From assembly GCA_034437315.1 (NCBI GenBank), contig DAOTUC010000006.1:1-38910 (forward strand): 38,910 nucleotides of DNA. Direction: 5' to 3'. Below are positions 25,521 to 36,385 of the stretch, one piece after another (within the stretch, counting starts at the first letter, position 1; every line of letters begins with the position of its first letter). The notes beneath the pieces are model-generated. The model had not been told where the DNA came from. It did not search any database and worked only from the letters and a program-made list of their open reading frames with translations. Source of the stretch: DSAR01 sp034437315. Its GTDB lineage: Bacteria > Chloroflexota > Anaerolineae > B4-G1. Position numbers and translations under genes: made by a program.

Positions 25521-25682
25521 CTGGGATAATGGTTATACGTGATATAGCTGTACTATGTAGTCTGAGTAGTAGCCATATACGGGCTACATATCGGGAATCT
25601 TTCCCCTCTGAGCAAGCGACAATTACTCAAGAGGATTTAGAAACACGCAAGCACGTTTATTTACGAGAGGAGAAACTGGTAT

Positions 25683-26180
25683 ATGACGGATAACGGCAAA
25701 GTCGATCTCGCCCTGATGGAACCGATTTTCAAACGCTATCGAGACCAACCAGGCGCGCTGATCCCTATCTTGCAGCAAGCCCAGGGCACCTACGGGTACC
25801 TCCCAGAGGAGACCCTGGCACTGATCGCCGAACGGCTTGGCAAAGCGCTTAGCCAGGTCTACGGTGTGGCGACGTTCTATTCCCAGTTCTATCTGGAGAA
25901 GAGGGGCAAACACGAGTTGCAACTCTGCGACGGCACCGCTTGTCACGTCAAAGGGACGCCGCGCTCGGTCAAAGCGGTCAAAAATGAGTTTGGCATTGGC
26001 CCGGGCGAGACGACCGAGGACCGCGAGTTGACGCTGGAAGTCGTCTACTGTGTGGGTTCCTGCGCTCTGGCCCCGGTAGCCGTCTACGACGACGAAGTGA
26101 TGGGACGCACGGAACCGGACAAGCTGGTCCGTAGCGTAAAGAAGAAGCTGGCAGCGGCGAAAAAGGAAGCCGCCGCATGA
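25683..26180 (+). CDS. NuoE-like [2Fe-2S] subunit of the formate dehydrogenase
   Basis: A 165-aa thioredoxin-fold ferredoxin subunit (NuoE/HydC/FdhC-like). It transfers electrons within an NAD-reducing complex. The four cluster cysteines are in CDGTACHVKG and CVGSCALAP, the usual C-x5-C...C-x3-C arrangement; the N-terminal helical part (LIPILQQAQGTYGYLPEE) is also typical. ATG 25683 follows GAGAGGAGA. It is the first gene of a three-gene unit with the NuoF-like and catalytic subunits. Confidence 0.92.
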   Translation: MTDNGKVDLALMEPIFKRYRDQPGALIPILQQAQGTYGYLPEETLALIAERLGKALSQVYGVATFYSQFYLEKRGKHELQLCDGTACHVKGTPRSVKAVKNEFGIGPGETTEDRELTLEVVYCVGSCALAPVAVYDDEVMGRTEPDKLVRSVKKKLAAAKKEAAA

Positions 26181-26207
26181 CCAGCCCGTTCACGAGAGGA
26201 GAACGAT

Positions 26208-28112
<1,905 letters not shown>

Positions 28113-28130
28113 CCGAGGAGAATGAAATCT

Positions 28131-30971
28131 ATGAGTGTCACACTAACGATCAACGGTCAAAAAATCACAGCGCCTGAAGGTAGCACCATCCTGGAAGCCA
28201 CCAAGTTGGCCGGCGTCTATATCCCCACGCTCTGTCATCACCCAGACCTATCGAACGTCGGGGCGTGCCGCATGTGCCTGGTGGAGGTGGAGGGCGCGCG
28301 AGGCTTACAAACGTCCTGCACCACCCCCGCCAACGATGGGATGGTCGTGGAGACCGACACCGACATCGTGCGCGCGACGCGTAAGTTCATCCTGGAGATG
28401 CTGCTAACCGATCACCCGAACGATTGTATGACCTGCGAGGCCAACGGCGACTGCGTGCTCCAGGACCTGGTCTACGACTACGGCGTGGAATGGCCCGAGC
28501 ACAACGGCGCTCGCCATTCGTACGAGATCGATCCCGACCCCAATCCATTCATCTTCATCGACCGCCACAAGTGCATCCTGTGCGGGCGCTGCGTCCGGGC
28601 GTGCCAGGAGATTCAAAACCGGGACGTCTGGAGTTTCGCCAGCCGGGGTTTCGAGACGAAACTGGTCGCCGGCGCCGACCAGGAGATGCTGGACGCGAAT
28701 TGCGAGAGCTGCGGTCAGTGCGTGGCCTACTGCCCCGTCGGCGCGCTGTACGACAAGATGAGCGTCGGCAAGGGCCGCGCCAACCAGGTCGAGAAGGTGC
28801 GCACCACGTGCGTCTACTGCGGCGTCGGCTGCACCTTTGACCTGAACGTGCGCGACGGCGAGATCGTGCGCGTGACCAGCGCCGAGGACGCGCCGGTCAA
28901 CGGTATGTCGCTCTGCGTGAAGGGGCGCTACGGCTACGACTTCATCCACCACCCCGACCGCCTGGAACGCCCGCTGATCCGCGCCCAATGGCTAACCGAC
29001 GTCGCGGAGAAGATCGAGAGCGGCGAGTGGCAGGTCTACGACGCCGACGGCGCGGCAGACAATCCAAGCATCGATCCAGACACCTTCATTGAGATCGATT
29101 GGGAAACGGCCCTGGAGACCGTCGCGCACAAGTTCGCCCAGGTAAAGGAGGAGAGCGGCGGCGATGGGTTCGCCTTGCTGGCCTCTGCCAAGTGCACCAA
29201 CGAGGAGAACTATCTCTTCAACAAGTTCACGCGGCAGATTCTGGCGACGAACACCATCGACCACTGCGCCCGGCTCTGACACAGCGCCACCGTCGCCGGT
29301 CTGGTGACAAGCTTTGGCAGTGGCGCGATGACCAACTCGATCCGGGACATCACCGAGGAGAGCGACTGTATCTTCATCATCGGCAGCAACACCACCGAAC
29401 AGCACCCGGTGATCGGCGCCAAGGTGCGACGCGCCAAGCGGCATCGAGGCGCCAAACTGATCGTGGCCGACCCACGCCGCATCGACATCGCCGATTACGC
29501 CGACCTCTACCTGCAACACGAGCCGGGCACCGACATCGCCCTGCTCAATGGACTGATGCACGTCATTATCCGCGAGGGCTGGCACGACGAGGCCTTCATC
29601 GCGGAACGAACGGAAAATTTCGAGGCGGTCAAGGAGACAGTCGCGGCCTACACCCCGGAACGGACGAGTGAGATCACCGGCGTGCCGGTCGAGGACATCG
29701 AGAAAGCGGCCCGCATGATGGCCGAAAATCGACCGGGCGCGCTGCTCTACGCGATGGGCATCACCCAGCACACCGTCGGCGTGGGCAACGTCATGAGCTG
29801 CGCCAACCTGCAGATGGTGCTGGGGAATATGGGCGTCCCGGGCGGCGGCGTCAACCCGCTGCGCGGTCAAAACAACGTCCAGGGCGCTTGCGACCTGGGC
29901 GGCCTGCCGAACGTCTATCCGGGCTACCAGTCCGTGACCGATCCCGCCATCCAGGACAAGTTCGAGCGTGCCTGGGGCGCGCCCCTCTCGAACGAGGTCG
30001 GCCTGACCGTCACGGAGATGCTCGACGCGGCCGAGGCGGGCGACGTGCGCTGCCTCTACGTCATCGGCGAGAACCCGATGACCAGCGATCCCGATCTGAA
30101 TCACGTGCGCCACGCCCTGGAGAGAACAGAGTTCCTGCTTGTTCAGGATATGTTTATGACTGAGACGGCGCAATTGGCCGACGTCGTCTTCCCGGCCTGC
30201 AGTTTCGCCGAGAAGAACGGCGCCTTCACCAATTCCGAGCGACGTGTGCAATTGGTGCGCCAGGCGATCGAGCCGATTGGCGAGTCGAAGGACGACGGCT
30301 GGATCGTCTCCCAACTGGCGCAACGGCTGATCGCGCTGGGCGCGGCGACGCCGGCCGAGGACGCGCCGTGGGCTGGCTGGGACTACGCCTCGGCCGCCGA
30401 CGTGCTGAACGAGATCAACGCGCTCACGCCGATCTACGGCGGCATCACCCACGAGCGATTGGCGGACGGCGAGCAGCTTCGATGGCCTGCCCCCACGGCG
30501 GATCATCCGGGGACGCCCATCCTCCACGTCGGCGCGTTCAGCCGGGGCCTGGGTCATTTCACGGCGGTGGAGCACAGCCCGCCGGACGAACTGCCCGACG
30601 AGGAATACCCGCTGATGCTCACCAACGGTCGCGTCCTCTACCACTGGCACGGCGGCGAGATGACGCGCCGAGCCCGCAACCTGAAGGCCATGTATCCGGA
30701 GGCCGAGATCCAGATCAACCCGGCTGACGCCCAGGCGCGTGGCATCGAGAACGGTGGAATGATGAAGGTCGCCTCGCGCCGCGGCGAGATCGTGGCCAAG
30801 GCCCAGGTGACCACCCGCGTGCCCGCCGGGCTGATCTTCGCGACGTTCCATTACCCTGATTCAGCCGTCAACTTCCTCACCAACCCGGCCCTCGACCCCG
30901 TGGCCAAGATCCCGGAGTATAAAGTCTGCGCCGTCAGGGCCGAGGCGGTCAACGGTCATCCGGAGGGATAA
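28131..30971 (+). CDS. fdhA: selenocysteine formate dehydrogenase alpha subunit (UGA read as Sec at 29277)
   Basis: A 946-residue selenoprotein if the in-frame TGA at 29277-29279 is read through. The N-terminal NuoG-like part has a [2Fe-2S] ferredoxin (LCHHPDLSNVGACRMC), the His/Cys motif region (CEANGDC) and two [4Fe-4S] motifs (CILCGRCVRAC, CESCGQCVAYC). The molybdopterin part begins with CVYCGVGC. The UGA lies in HCARL-U-HSATVAGL, matching the active-site context of known FdhF/FdhA selenoproteins, and both halves are in the same frame. Further on are GSGAMTNSI, NPMTSDPDL and other bis-MGD features. ATG 28131 sits 10 nt after GAGGAG; ATG 28122 is the alternative. It oxidises formate to CO2 (or reduces CO2), with electrons passed to the NuoE/NuoF subunits. 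Confidence 0.93.
29277..29308 (+). promoter_or_regulatory. UGA selenocysteine codon and SECIS-like hairpin
   Basis: TGA at 29277-29279 is followed after 18 nt by the loop GGTCT (29298-29302). The flanking arms GTCGCC (29292-29297) and GGTGAC (29303-29308) pair over 6 bp, including one G-U. From memory, the E. coli fdhF SECIS has the same GGUCU loop at the same 18-nt distance. This hairpin is where SelB would bind to direct Sec insertion. Confidence 0.88.
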
Positions 30972-31035
30972 CGAGCGCGTAAGCGCTGGACGTAACTCAC
31001 CGGAGAACCGGCTGTCTCTCGTGGCAGACCCACCT

Positions 31036-31072
31036 GCGTCACCCGTCATGCGTTATGCGTGACGGGTGACGC
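31036..31072. repeat. 13-bp palindrome in the fdhA-hypE gap
   Basis: GCGTCACCCGTCA (31036-31048) pairs perfectly with TGACGGGTGACGC (31060-31072) around an 11-nt loop. No U tract. It lies between fdhA and hypE and looks like an intergenic repeat or an RNA processing/stability hairpin. Confidence 0.75.
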
Positions 31073-31097
31073 TTGACGTATAACGAAGGAAATCCCA

Positions 31098-32132
31098 ATG
31101 GAAAAAATCATTCGCATGGCCCACGGCGCCGGCGGGCAGATGATGAACGAACTCATCCACGAGATCTTCGCCGCGCCGCTGGACAACCCCCACCTGCGCC
31201 AACTGGCCGACTCTAGCGTGATAGAACTCGACCTGCAAGCTCACAACCGGCAGACCGGCAGCTTACGACTGGCAACTTCCACCGACTCTTTCACCGTCCG
31301 CCCGCTCTTTTTCCCCGGCGGCGACATCGGTTCCCTGGCCGTCCACGGCACCGTCAACGACGTGGCGATGAGCGGCGCCCGACCGCTCTGGCTCACCGCC
31401 GGTTTTATCCTGGAAGAGGGGCTGGAGATCGAGGTGCTGGAGCGGGTGGTGCGCTCAATGGCCGAGGCGGCCCGCGAGGCCGGGGTCCAGGTCGTCGCCG
31501 GCGACACGAAGGTGGTCGAGCGCGGCCACGGCGACGGCGTCTACATCAACACCGCCGGCGTGGGCGTCGTGCGCGAGGGTGTCGCCGTCGGCCCGGACCG
31601 GGCCCGGCCCGGCGACGTGATCCTGGTCAGCGGCGCCCTGGGCGATCACGGCATCGCCGTCCTCAGCAAGCGAGAGGGGTTGACCTTCGAGACGGAACTG
31701 CTCTCCGACAGCGCGCCCCTGAACGGCCTGACCGAAGCGCTCCTGGACGCCGCCCCGCACACCCACTGCCTGCGCGATCCCACACGGGGCGGGCTGGCGG
31801 CGGCCCTCAACGAGTTGGCCGGCACGTCAAAGGTCGGGATCGAGATCGAGGAATCGGCCGTGCCGGTACACCCTGCGGTGGCGGCGGCCTGTGAGATGCT
31901 GGGCTTCGACCCGCTGACGGTGGCCAACGAGGGCAAATTGGTCGCCTTCGTCCCGCCCGCCGAGGCCGAGGTCGCGCTGGCAGCGTTGAAAGGTCACCCG
32001 CTGGGGCGGGAGGCGGCCCGCATCGGCGTCGTCACCGGGGAGCACGCCGGGATGGTGCTGGGCCGCACTGGCGTCGGCGGGCGGCGCGTGATCGACATGC
32101 CGCTGGGCGAGCTTCTCCCACGCATCTGCTAA
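31098..32132 (+). CDS. hypE: hydrogenase maturation protein HypE
   Basis: A 344-aa AIRS/PurM-fold protein. HypE dehydrates a thiocarboxamide on its own C-terminal Cys to give the cyanide ligand of [NiFe]-hydrogenases, with HypF as partner. The N-terminus has MAHGAGGQMM, then DSFTV and FPGGDIGSLAVHGTVNDVAMSG (ATP site). The last residues PRIC end in the essential cysteine, which separates it from SelD and ThiL. Ribosome binding site GAAGGAA. No hydrogenase genes or other hyp genes are in the window. It follows the formate dehydrogenase operon by 126 nt. Confidence 0.93.
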   Translation: MEKIIRMAHGAGGQMMNELIHEIFAAPLDNPHLRQLADSSVIELDLQAHNRQTGSLRLATSTDSFTVRPLFFPGGDIGSLAVHGTVNDVAMSGARPLWLTAGFILEEGLEIEVLERVVRSMAEAAREAGVQVVAGDTKVVERGHGDGVYINTAGVGVVREGVAVGPDRARPGDVILVSGALGDHGIAVLSKREGLTFETELLSDSAPLNGLTEALLDAAPHTHCLRDPTRGGLAAALNELAGTSKVGIEIEESAVPVHPAVAAACEMLGFDPLTVANEGKLVAFVPPAEAEVALAALKGHPLGREAARIGVVTGEHAGMVLGRTGVGGRRVIDMPLGELLPRIC

Positions 32133-32177
32133 CCGGCGGCAGACATTCCCCCTACTCGTTCACAGTGGGCCCAATCG

Positions 32178-32282
32178 TATCTTCTCAATAATTCGGATTA
32201 GTTTGTAGTAACCGCTTCAGCGGTCATTTTGACGGCTAAAGCCGTTACTACGAACATTTCCCCCCTACTTTTTGAGCAGATA
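32178..32282. repeat. 105-bp MITE-like element between hypE and the PSRP gene
   Basis: The left end TATCTTCTCAATAATT (32178-32193) matches the reverse complement of 32267-32282 at 13 of 16 positions. Inside lies a hairpin pair (CCGCTTCAGCGG, CGGCTAAAGCCG) bounded by GTTTGTAGTAAC (32201) and GTTACTACGAAC (to 32255). It shares modules with 12191-12412 and the 37.5-kb copies. It sits between two convergent genes and may also stop transcription. Confidence 0.75.
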
Positions 32283-32295
32283 CGCCCAACCCACG

Positions 32296-33132
32296 TTAAA
32301 CCCGCGACGTAACGCTGGCGCATTCACAGGTTAACAACTTTTCCCCCATCACCGCCAGGATCTCCGAAGCGGTCTCCTCTATCGGCTTGTCGGTCACATC
32401 AACGGTCGGCCATCCGCTCTGGCTGCGAAAGAGGTTCGCCGCGTACTCGACCTCGCGTTGAACGTGGGCCGGGTCGGCGTAATGGCCTCCCGCGCCCCCT
32501 AAATGGCGTTCCCTCGTCTGGCGCAGGTCCGCCAAGCGACCCGGGTCGATGGTCAGGCCACAGACCCGCCCCGGGGGCAGCCTGAACAACTCATTCGGCG
32601 GTTTGAGCTCCAGCACCAGGGGCACGTTAGCCACAAACCAGCCCTTGAACGCCAGGAAGATGCTGAGCGGCGTCTTGAAAGTGCGGGAAACGCCCACCAG
32701 CACGATCTCCGCCTGGTCCAACTCGTGAACGCGGCGCCCATCGTCGTGGTGGTAGGCGAATTCTATCGTCTCCATACGGCGGAAATACTCTTCGTTCAAC
32801 TGGCGGAAAAGCCCCGGTTTCTCGGCCGGGGAGACGGACAATTGCTGAGAGAGTCGCGCCAGAAGCGGCCCCATCAGGTCAATCGTCTCCACGTTGTGCG
32901 TCCGACCCTCACGCAACATCACCGCCCGCAGGTCGTCAGAGACAAGCGTGTGCACGATGAACCCGCCGGCAGAGGCGGCATCCTCGACAATTTGTTGGAT
33001 CTGCTCATCGGTGCGAACGTCAGAACGGCGCTCAATCGCCACCGGCGCGCCGGCGAACTGAGCCAGCGCTGCGTTCAAGACCTGTTCGGCCGTTCCACCC
33101 GTTCCATCGGAAACCACAAAAACTCGATACAT
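32296..33132 (-). CDS. pyruvate,phosphate dikinase / PEP synthetase regulatory protein
   Basis: A 278-aa bifunctional kinase/pyrophosphorylase of the PSRP/PDRP (DUF299) family. It controls PPDK or PEP synthetase by ADP-dependent phosphorylation of a Thr and Pi-dependent removal. It shows the N-terminal VVSDGTGGTAE and the P-loop-like GVSRTFKTP, and RVCGLTIDP and DVTDKPIEETA are also typical. ATG at 33132 (minus) was chosen because GGGAGG lies 6 nt before it; the longer frame to 33195 adds an unconvincing N-terminus. No ppdK or ppsA gene is in the window. It is the only gene in its transcript and is divergent from the L,D-transpeptidase. Confidence 0.93.
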   Translation of the reverse strand: MYRVFVVSDGTGGTAEQVLNAALAQFAGAPVAIERRSDVRTDEQIQQIVEDAASAGGFIVHTLVSDDLRAVMLREGRTHNVETIDLMGPLLARLSQQLSVSPAEKPGLFRQLNEEYFRRMETIEFAYHHDDGRRVHELDQAEIVLVGVSRTFKTPLSIFLAFKGWFVANVPLVLELKPPNELFRLPPGRVCGLTIDPGRLADLRQTRERHLGGAGGHYADPAHVQREVEYAANLFRSQSGWPTVDVTDKPIEETASEILAVMGEKLLTCECASVTSRV

Positions 33133-33173
33133 GTTTGCCTCCCAAGGGTTCATAAAAGAACTGGAGAGGCAGT

Positions 33174-33202
33174 AGCATAACACGAAAGCCGCCATGTGTA
33201 AA
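33174..33202 (-). promoter_or_regulatory. promoter of the PSRP gene
   Basis: On the minus strand TTTACA (33202-33197), a 17-nt spacer and TATGCT (33179-33174), about 40 nt before the start at 33132. Confidence 0.6.
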
Positions 33203-33233
33203 GACCGGGCGGGATCCGGGAGGCCCTCAATGC

Positions 33234-33262
33234 TGGACGCCGCGCCAAACTTATGTTAAAAT
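33234..33262 (+). promoter_or_regulatory. promoter of the L,D-transpeptidase operon
   Basis: TGGACG (33234-33239), a 17-nt spacer and TAAAAT (33257-33262), 26 nt before the ATG at 33289. It is divergent from the PSRP promoter; the region between the two -35 boxes is ~32 bp. Confidence 0.55.
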
Positions 33263-33288
33263 AAGGCTTCATCCAAAGGGAGTGCATT

Positions 33289-34551
33289 ATGCGTCGTTAT
33301 CTTTCGATTGGCTTCATCTGCATATTTGTTCTATCGGTCATCGCGGCGGGGAATGTGAAAATCGCCGGCGCTTTCGACGCACACCGTCCGGAACACGACC
33401 CCGATCGCCCCCAGGCGCGGGTCAACCTCCTTTCCCACGTGTGTGTGCCCAGTCTCGTCTGGCGCAACCCGGAACTATGCCCTACCTATGGGCCAGGGAC
33501 GACCGCCTATCGCATGGCCGCCATCCACCTTCCCGATCCACTGCCTGAACTGCCGATCCTGGAACTGCCCCAGGCCGATGAAGAGGAACTCCTGCCCTAC
33601 ACCTACGCGCACGTCACCATTTTACCCCTCGACGTCTATACCCACCCGATGCAGGCAGCGATGGGATTCCCGCCCGCCCGCACGATGCTATCCGGCGACT
33701 GGTGGGTCAGGGTCGATGGCAAGGTAGAATACGAGGGACAGGAATGGTACCAGATCAACGAAAACGAGTTCATCATCGCCGAGGCGCTGTCGTTCGCCAA
33801 TCCCTCTCACTTCCGGGGACTCTATCTCACCGAACAACCAGCCCACCCCTTCGCCTGGATTAACCAGTGGAATGTGCAACCCGCCATCTTGCCCCAGGGC
33901 GCGTTGAACGAAACGGCGGAACCGCTCCAACGATACCAGATCGTCACCCTCTTCGCCGAGGAAAAACGGGGCGATGAACTCTGGTACCTGATCGGGCCGG
34001 ATCAATGGATCGAGCAATCGAACGTCTCCCGCGTCGACGTGAACCCGCCGCCGCAAGAGATTGAGCCGGGAGACAAATGGATCGAGGTCGATCTCTTCGA
34101 GCAGACCATCGCCGCCTACGAGGGAGAGCGAATGGTCTACGCGACGCTCATTTCCAGCGGGCGGACAGCTACGGCGACCCCGCCCGGCCTGTACAAGCTG
34201 TGGGCCAAGATCCGCGAGGGCAAAATGAGCAATCCGGACACGCAAGACGGCAGCCCTACCTGGTATTACATTGAAGACGTCCCCTGGTCGCTCTACTTCC
34301 ACGGGGGCTATTCCATTCACGCCGCTTTCTGGCACAACGCCTTTGGTTTCCAGCGCAGCCACGGTTGCGTCAACCTGTCTCCCCAGGACGCCGAGTGGTT
34401 CTTCAATTGGGCCGATCCATTCGTCCCAGAGGATGTAAACCGCCTGTACATCGGAGAGGGTTCGCCTAATACCTGGGTCTGGGTCCATTTCTCATCCCCT
34501 TTTGAAGAAGAAGTCGAAGAGGGAATAGAGGAAGTAGAAGAACAAAGCTGA
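33289..34551 (+). CDS. exported L,D-transpeptidase (YkuD domain)
   Basis: A 420-aa exported protein. Residues 1-~27 are a signal peptide (YLSIGFICIFVLSVIAAGNVKIAGA). The middle ~100-245 may hold SH3-like wall-binding repeats. Residues ~260-390 are a YkuD L,D-transpeptidase with HGGYSIHAAFWH and the active-site SHGCVNLS, catalytic Cys360. The enzyme crosslinks peptidoglycan 3-3 or attaches proteins to it. The C-terminus is an acidic tail (EEEVEEGIEEVEEQS). AAAGGGAG precedes ATG 33289. It overlaps the next gene by one base (TGATG), so it is co-translated with a CapA-like protein. Confidence 0.92.
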   Translation: MRRYLSIGFICIFVLSVIAAGNVKIAGAFDAHRPEHDPDRPQARVNLLSHVCVPSLVWRNPELCPTYGPGTTAYRMAAIHLPDPLPELPILELPQADEEELLPYTYAHVTILPLDVYTHPMQAAMGFPPARTMLSGDWWVRVDGKVEYEGQEWYQINENEFIIAEALSFANPSHFRGLYLTEQPAHPFAWINQWNVQPAILPQGALNETAEPLQRYQIVTLFAEEKRGDELWYLIGPDQWIEQSNVSRVDVNPPPQEIEPGDKWIEVDLFEQTIAAYEGERMVYATLISSGRTATATPPGLYKLWAKIREGKMSNPDTQDGSPTWYYIEDVPWSLYFHGGYSIHAAFWHNAFGFQRSHGCVNLSPQDAEWFFNWADPFVPEDVNRLYIGEGSPNTWVWVHFSSPFEEEVEEGIEEVEEQS

Positions 34552-36368
34552 TGCAACGCCCCCCATTTGCACGCAGCTTTCTCCGCGCCTTGAGAACCGG
34601 CGCCGCGCTTCTACCGACCAAGAAGGGGATGCAGCGCGCCGCGTTTCTCCTCGCGCTATCCGTCGGATTGACCTGTCTCGGCCTGCTATTCACCGCTTGT
34701 AATCCGCAACCCACTCGCGAGCTCACGCCGACCCCCACCCGCACGCCGCGCCACACGCCCACCTGGACGCCGACCCCCACGCTCACGCCGTCTCCCACGC
34801 CCACCCCCGCATGGCCGGTGTCCGTTTCCTTGCCAGAGGGATTGCCCGCCCCCGTTAAGGAAACGTTTGACGCCATCCTGGACGAGCGCGCCGATCTGTT
34901 CGCGCGACAGGCTTCTCCGGGGGCGGCCAATGTACAGGCTGATGCGCAAGCCGACATCCAGATCAGCATCAACCCCACCGACGCCGACGCAACGATATTG
35001 GCGGAGTGGACCTACGCCCTCGTCGCCCCCTTCCCCACCATCACCGACGGCGTGACGTGGACCCACGTCATCAGCCATTGGGCGGGACGACCAGCTGGCC
35101 CCTTCGCCGGGCAAGCACTGCTCATGACGGACGAGACGTCCGCGACTCTGAGCGCGCTGCTCGGTCCGCCCGCTCCCGCCTCCGTCGAAACGGTCGCCGC
35201 CGAAGAGATCCTTCAACGGGCGTGGAATAACCGCCCAGCATGGGCCATCGTCGCCTTCGATCAACTGGAACCCCGCTGGAAGGTGTTGTACATCGACGGG
35301 GTGTCGGTGCTGGGCCAGCGCCTCGACGTCCAACCCTACCCGCTGAAAATCCGCGTGAGCGCGACCGGACTGCCGCGCGGCGTGGCAAAATTCGAGGAGC
35401 AACTAGGGCGACGTATGAGCAACCGGGACCCGGCCAAGATGTCGGTCGTTGTGTTGACCGGCGTGACCGCCCTGACGCGGGCGACGGCTATGCGTATACA
35501 GCGGCACGGCGTGACCTATCCGGCCAAGGACATCCTGCCCTGGCTCGTCGAGGCCGACGTCACCCACATCAGCAACGAGGTCTCGTTCGCCAAGGATTGC
35601 CCGCCGCCGGGCGACTATTACACGATGGTTTTCTGTTCTGACCCCGGCTATTTCCAACTGCTGGAATACATCGACGTGGACGTGGTCGAGTTGACGGGCA
35701 ACCACCTGCTCGATTGGGGCGTGGAGGCGATGAAACTCTCGCTGATGATGTACGATACGCACGATTTGCCATACTACGGCGGCGGGTGGAACGTGGAACA
35801 GGCGTTACAACCGTTGACGATCACCCACGGCGCACATACCTTCGCTTTCATCGGCTGCAATCCTGCGGGGCCGCGATCCGATTGGGCGACCGAGGAATTG
35901 CCCGGATCGGCGCCCTGCAATTTCGGCAAGCTGGCGGAACAGCTCGGCCCGCAGATTCATCAAATGCGCCAAGAGGGCGTCATCCCCATCGTCACCCTCC
36001 AATACCTGGAGACCTACAGTTATGAACCGACCGCCTCCCAACGGGCCGAGTTCCGCGCGTTGTCCGAACTCGGCGCTGTCATCGTCAGCGGCAGCCAGGC
36101 CCATCAGCCGCAGGCTTTCGACTTCGTGGACGGCGCGTTCATCCACTACGGCCTGGGCAATCTGTTCTTCGACCAGATGCAATCGCTGGAAACGCGGCAG
36201 GAATTCATCGACCGCCACGTTTTTTACGACGGCAAGCACATCAACACCGAAATTCTGACCGCGATACTGGAAGATTACGCCCGCCCTCGCCCGATGACGC
36301 CGGCGGAGCGGGAAACGCTGCTCTCCGTGACATTCGCCGCCAGTGGATGGGCCAGTGGATGGGAATGA
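34551..36368 (+). CDS. CapA-family lipoprotein (metallophosphoesterase-like)
   Basis: A 605-aa protein. It has a lipoprotein signal with lipobox LLFTAC near residue 50, a Thr/Pro-rich spacer (TPTPTRTP... PTPTPAW), an N-terminal domain of unknown role (~85-285), and a C-terminal CapA fold (~295-590) with VVVLTGVTAL, HISNEVSF, VELTGNHLLDWG, VIPIVTLQY, VIVSGSQAHQPQ and FIHYGLGNLFFDQ. CapA proteins belong to the poly-gamma-glutamate synthesis family, but many relatives act on other cell-envelope substrates. ATG 34551 overlaps the transpeptidase stop; ATG 34629 would give a shorter, more usual lipoprotein signal and is preceded by AAGGGG. No capB/C genes are present. Confidence 0.87.
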   Translation: MQRPPFARSFLRALRTGAALLPTKKGMQRAAFLLALSVGLTCLGLLFTACNPQPTRELTPTPTRTPRHTPTWTPTPTLTPSPTPTPAWPVSVSLPEGLPAPVKETFDAILDERADLFARQASPGAANVQADAQADIQISINPTDADATILAEWTYALVAPFPTITDGVTWTHVISHWAGRPAGPFAGQALLMTDETSATLSALLGPPAPASVETVAAEEILQRAWNNRPAWAIVAFDQLEPRWKVLYIDGVSVLGQRLDVQPYPLKIRVSATGLPRGVAKFEEQLGRRMSNRDPAKMSVVVLTGVTALTRATAMRIQRHGVTYPAKDILPWLVEADVTHISNEVSFAKDCPPPGDYYTMVFCSDPGYFQLLEYIDVDVVELTGNHLLDWGVEAMKLSLMMYDTHDLPYYGGGWNVEQALQPLTITHGAHTFAFIGCNPAGPRSDWATEELPGSAPCNFGKLAEQLGPQIHQMRQEGVIPIVTLQYLETYSYEPTASQRAEFRALSELGAVIVSGSQAHQPQAFDFVDGAFIHYGLGNLFFDQMQSLETRQEFIDRHVFYDGKHINTEILTAILEDYARPRPMTPAERETLLSVTFAASGWASGWE

Positions 36369-36385
36369 GGGAAAGGGAAATTGCT

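Larger units (their letters stand above)
25309..25682. other. intergenic leader of the formate dehydrogenase operon
   Basis: No supported gene. It holds a promoter-like pair at 25341-25369, a terminator hairpin at 25494-25520 and a second A/T-rich stretch (25521-25600) with possible -10 boxes (GATAAT, TTATAC). The ribosome binding site GAGAGGAG lies at ~25664-25671. Confidence 0.55.

Noticed and set aside
25521..25682. tRNA or riboswitch in the FDH leader
   Set aside because: Small hairpins are present but there is no GGTTCGAATCC-type T arm and no riboswitch core I can recognise.
28122..29279. A truncated formate dehydrogenase ending in TGA at 29279, followed by a second gene at 29304
   Set aside because: The two frames are in phase, the stop sits in the known Sec context, and a SECIS-like hairpin follows. 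It is one selenoprotein gene, not a pseudogene or two genes.
31098..32132. selD (selenophosphate synthetase), tempting because it follows a selenoprotein gene
   Set aside because: The N-terminus HGAGGQMM and the C-terminal PRIC are HypE features; the SelD active-site motif is absent.
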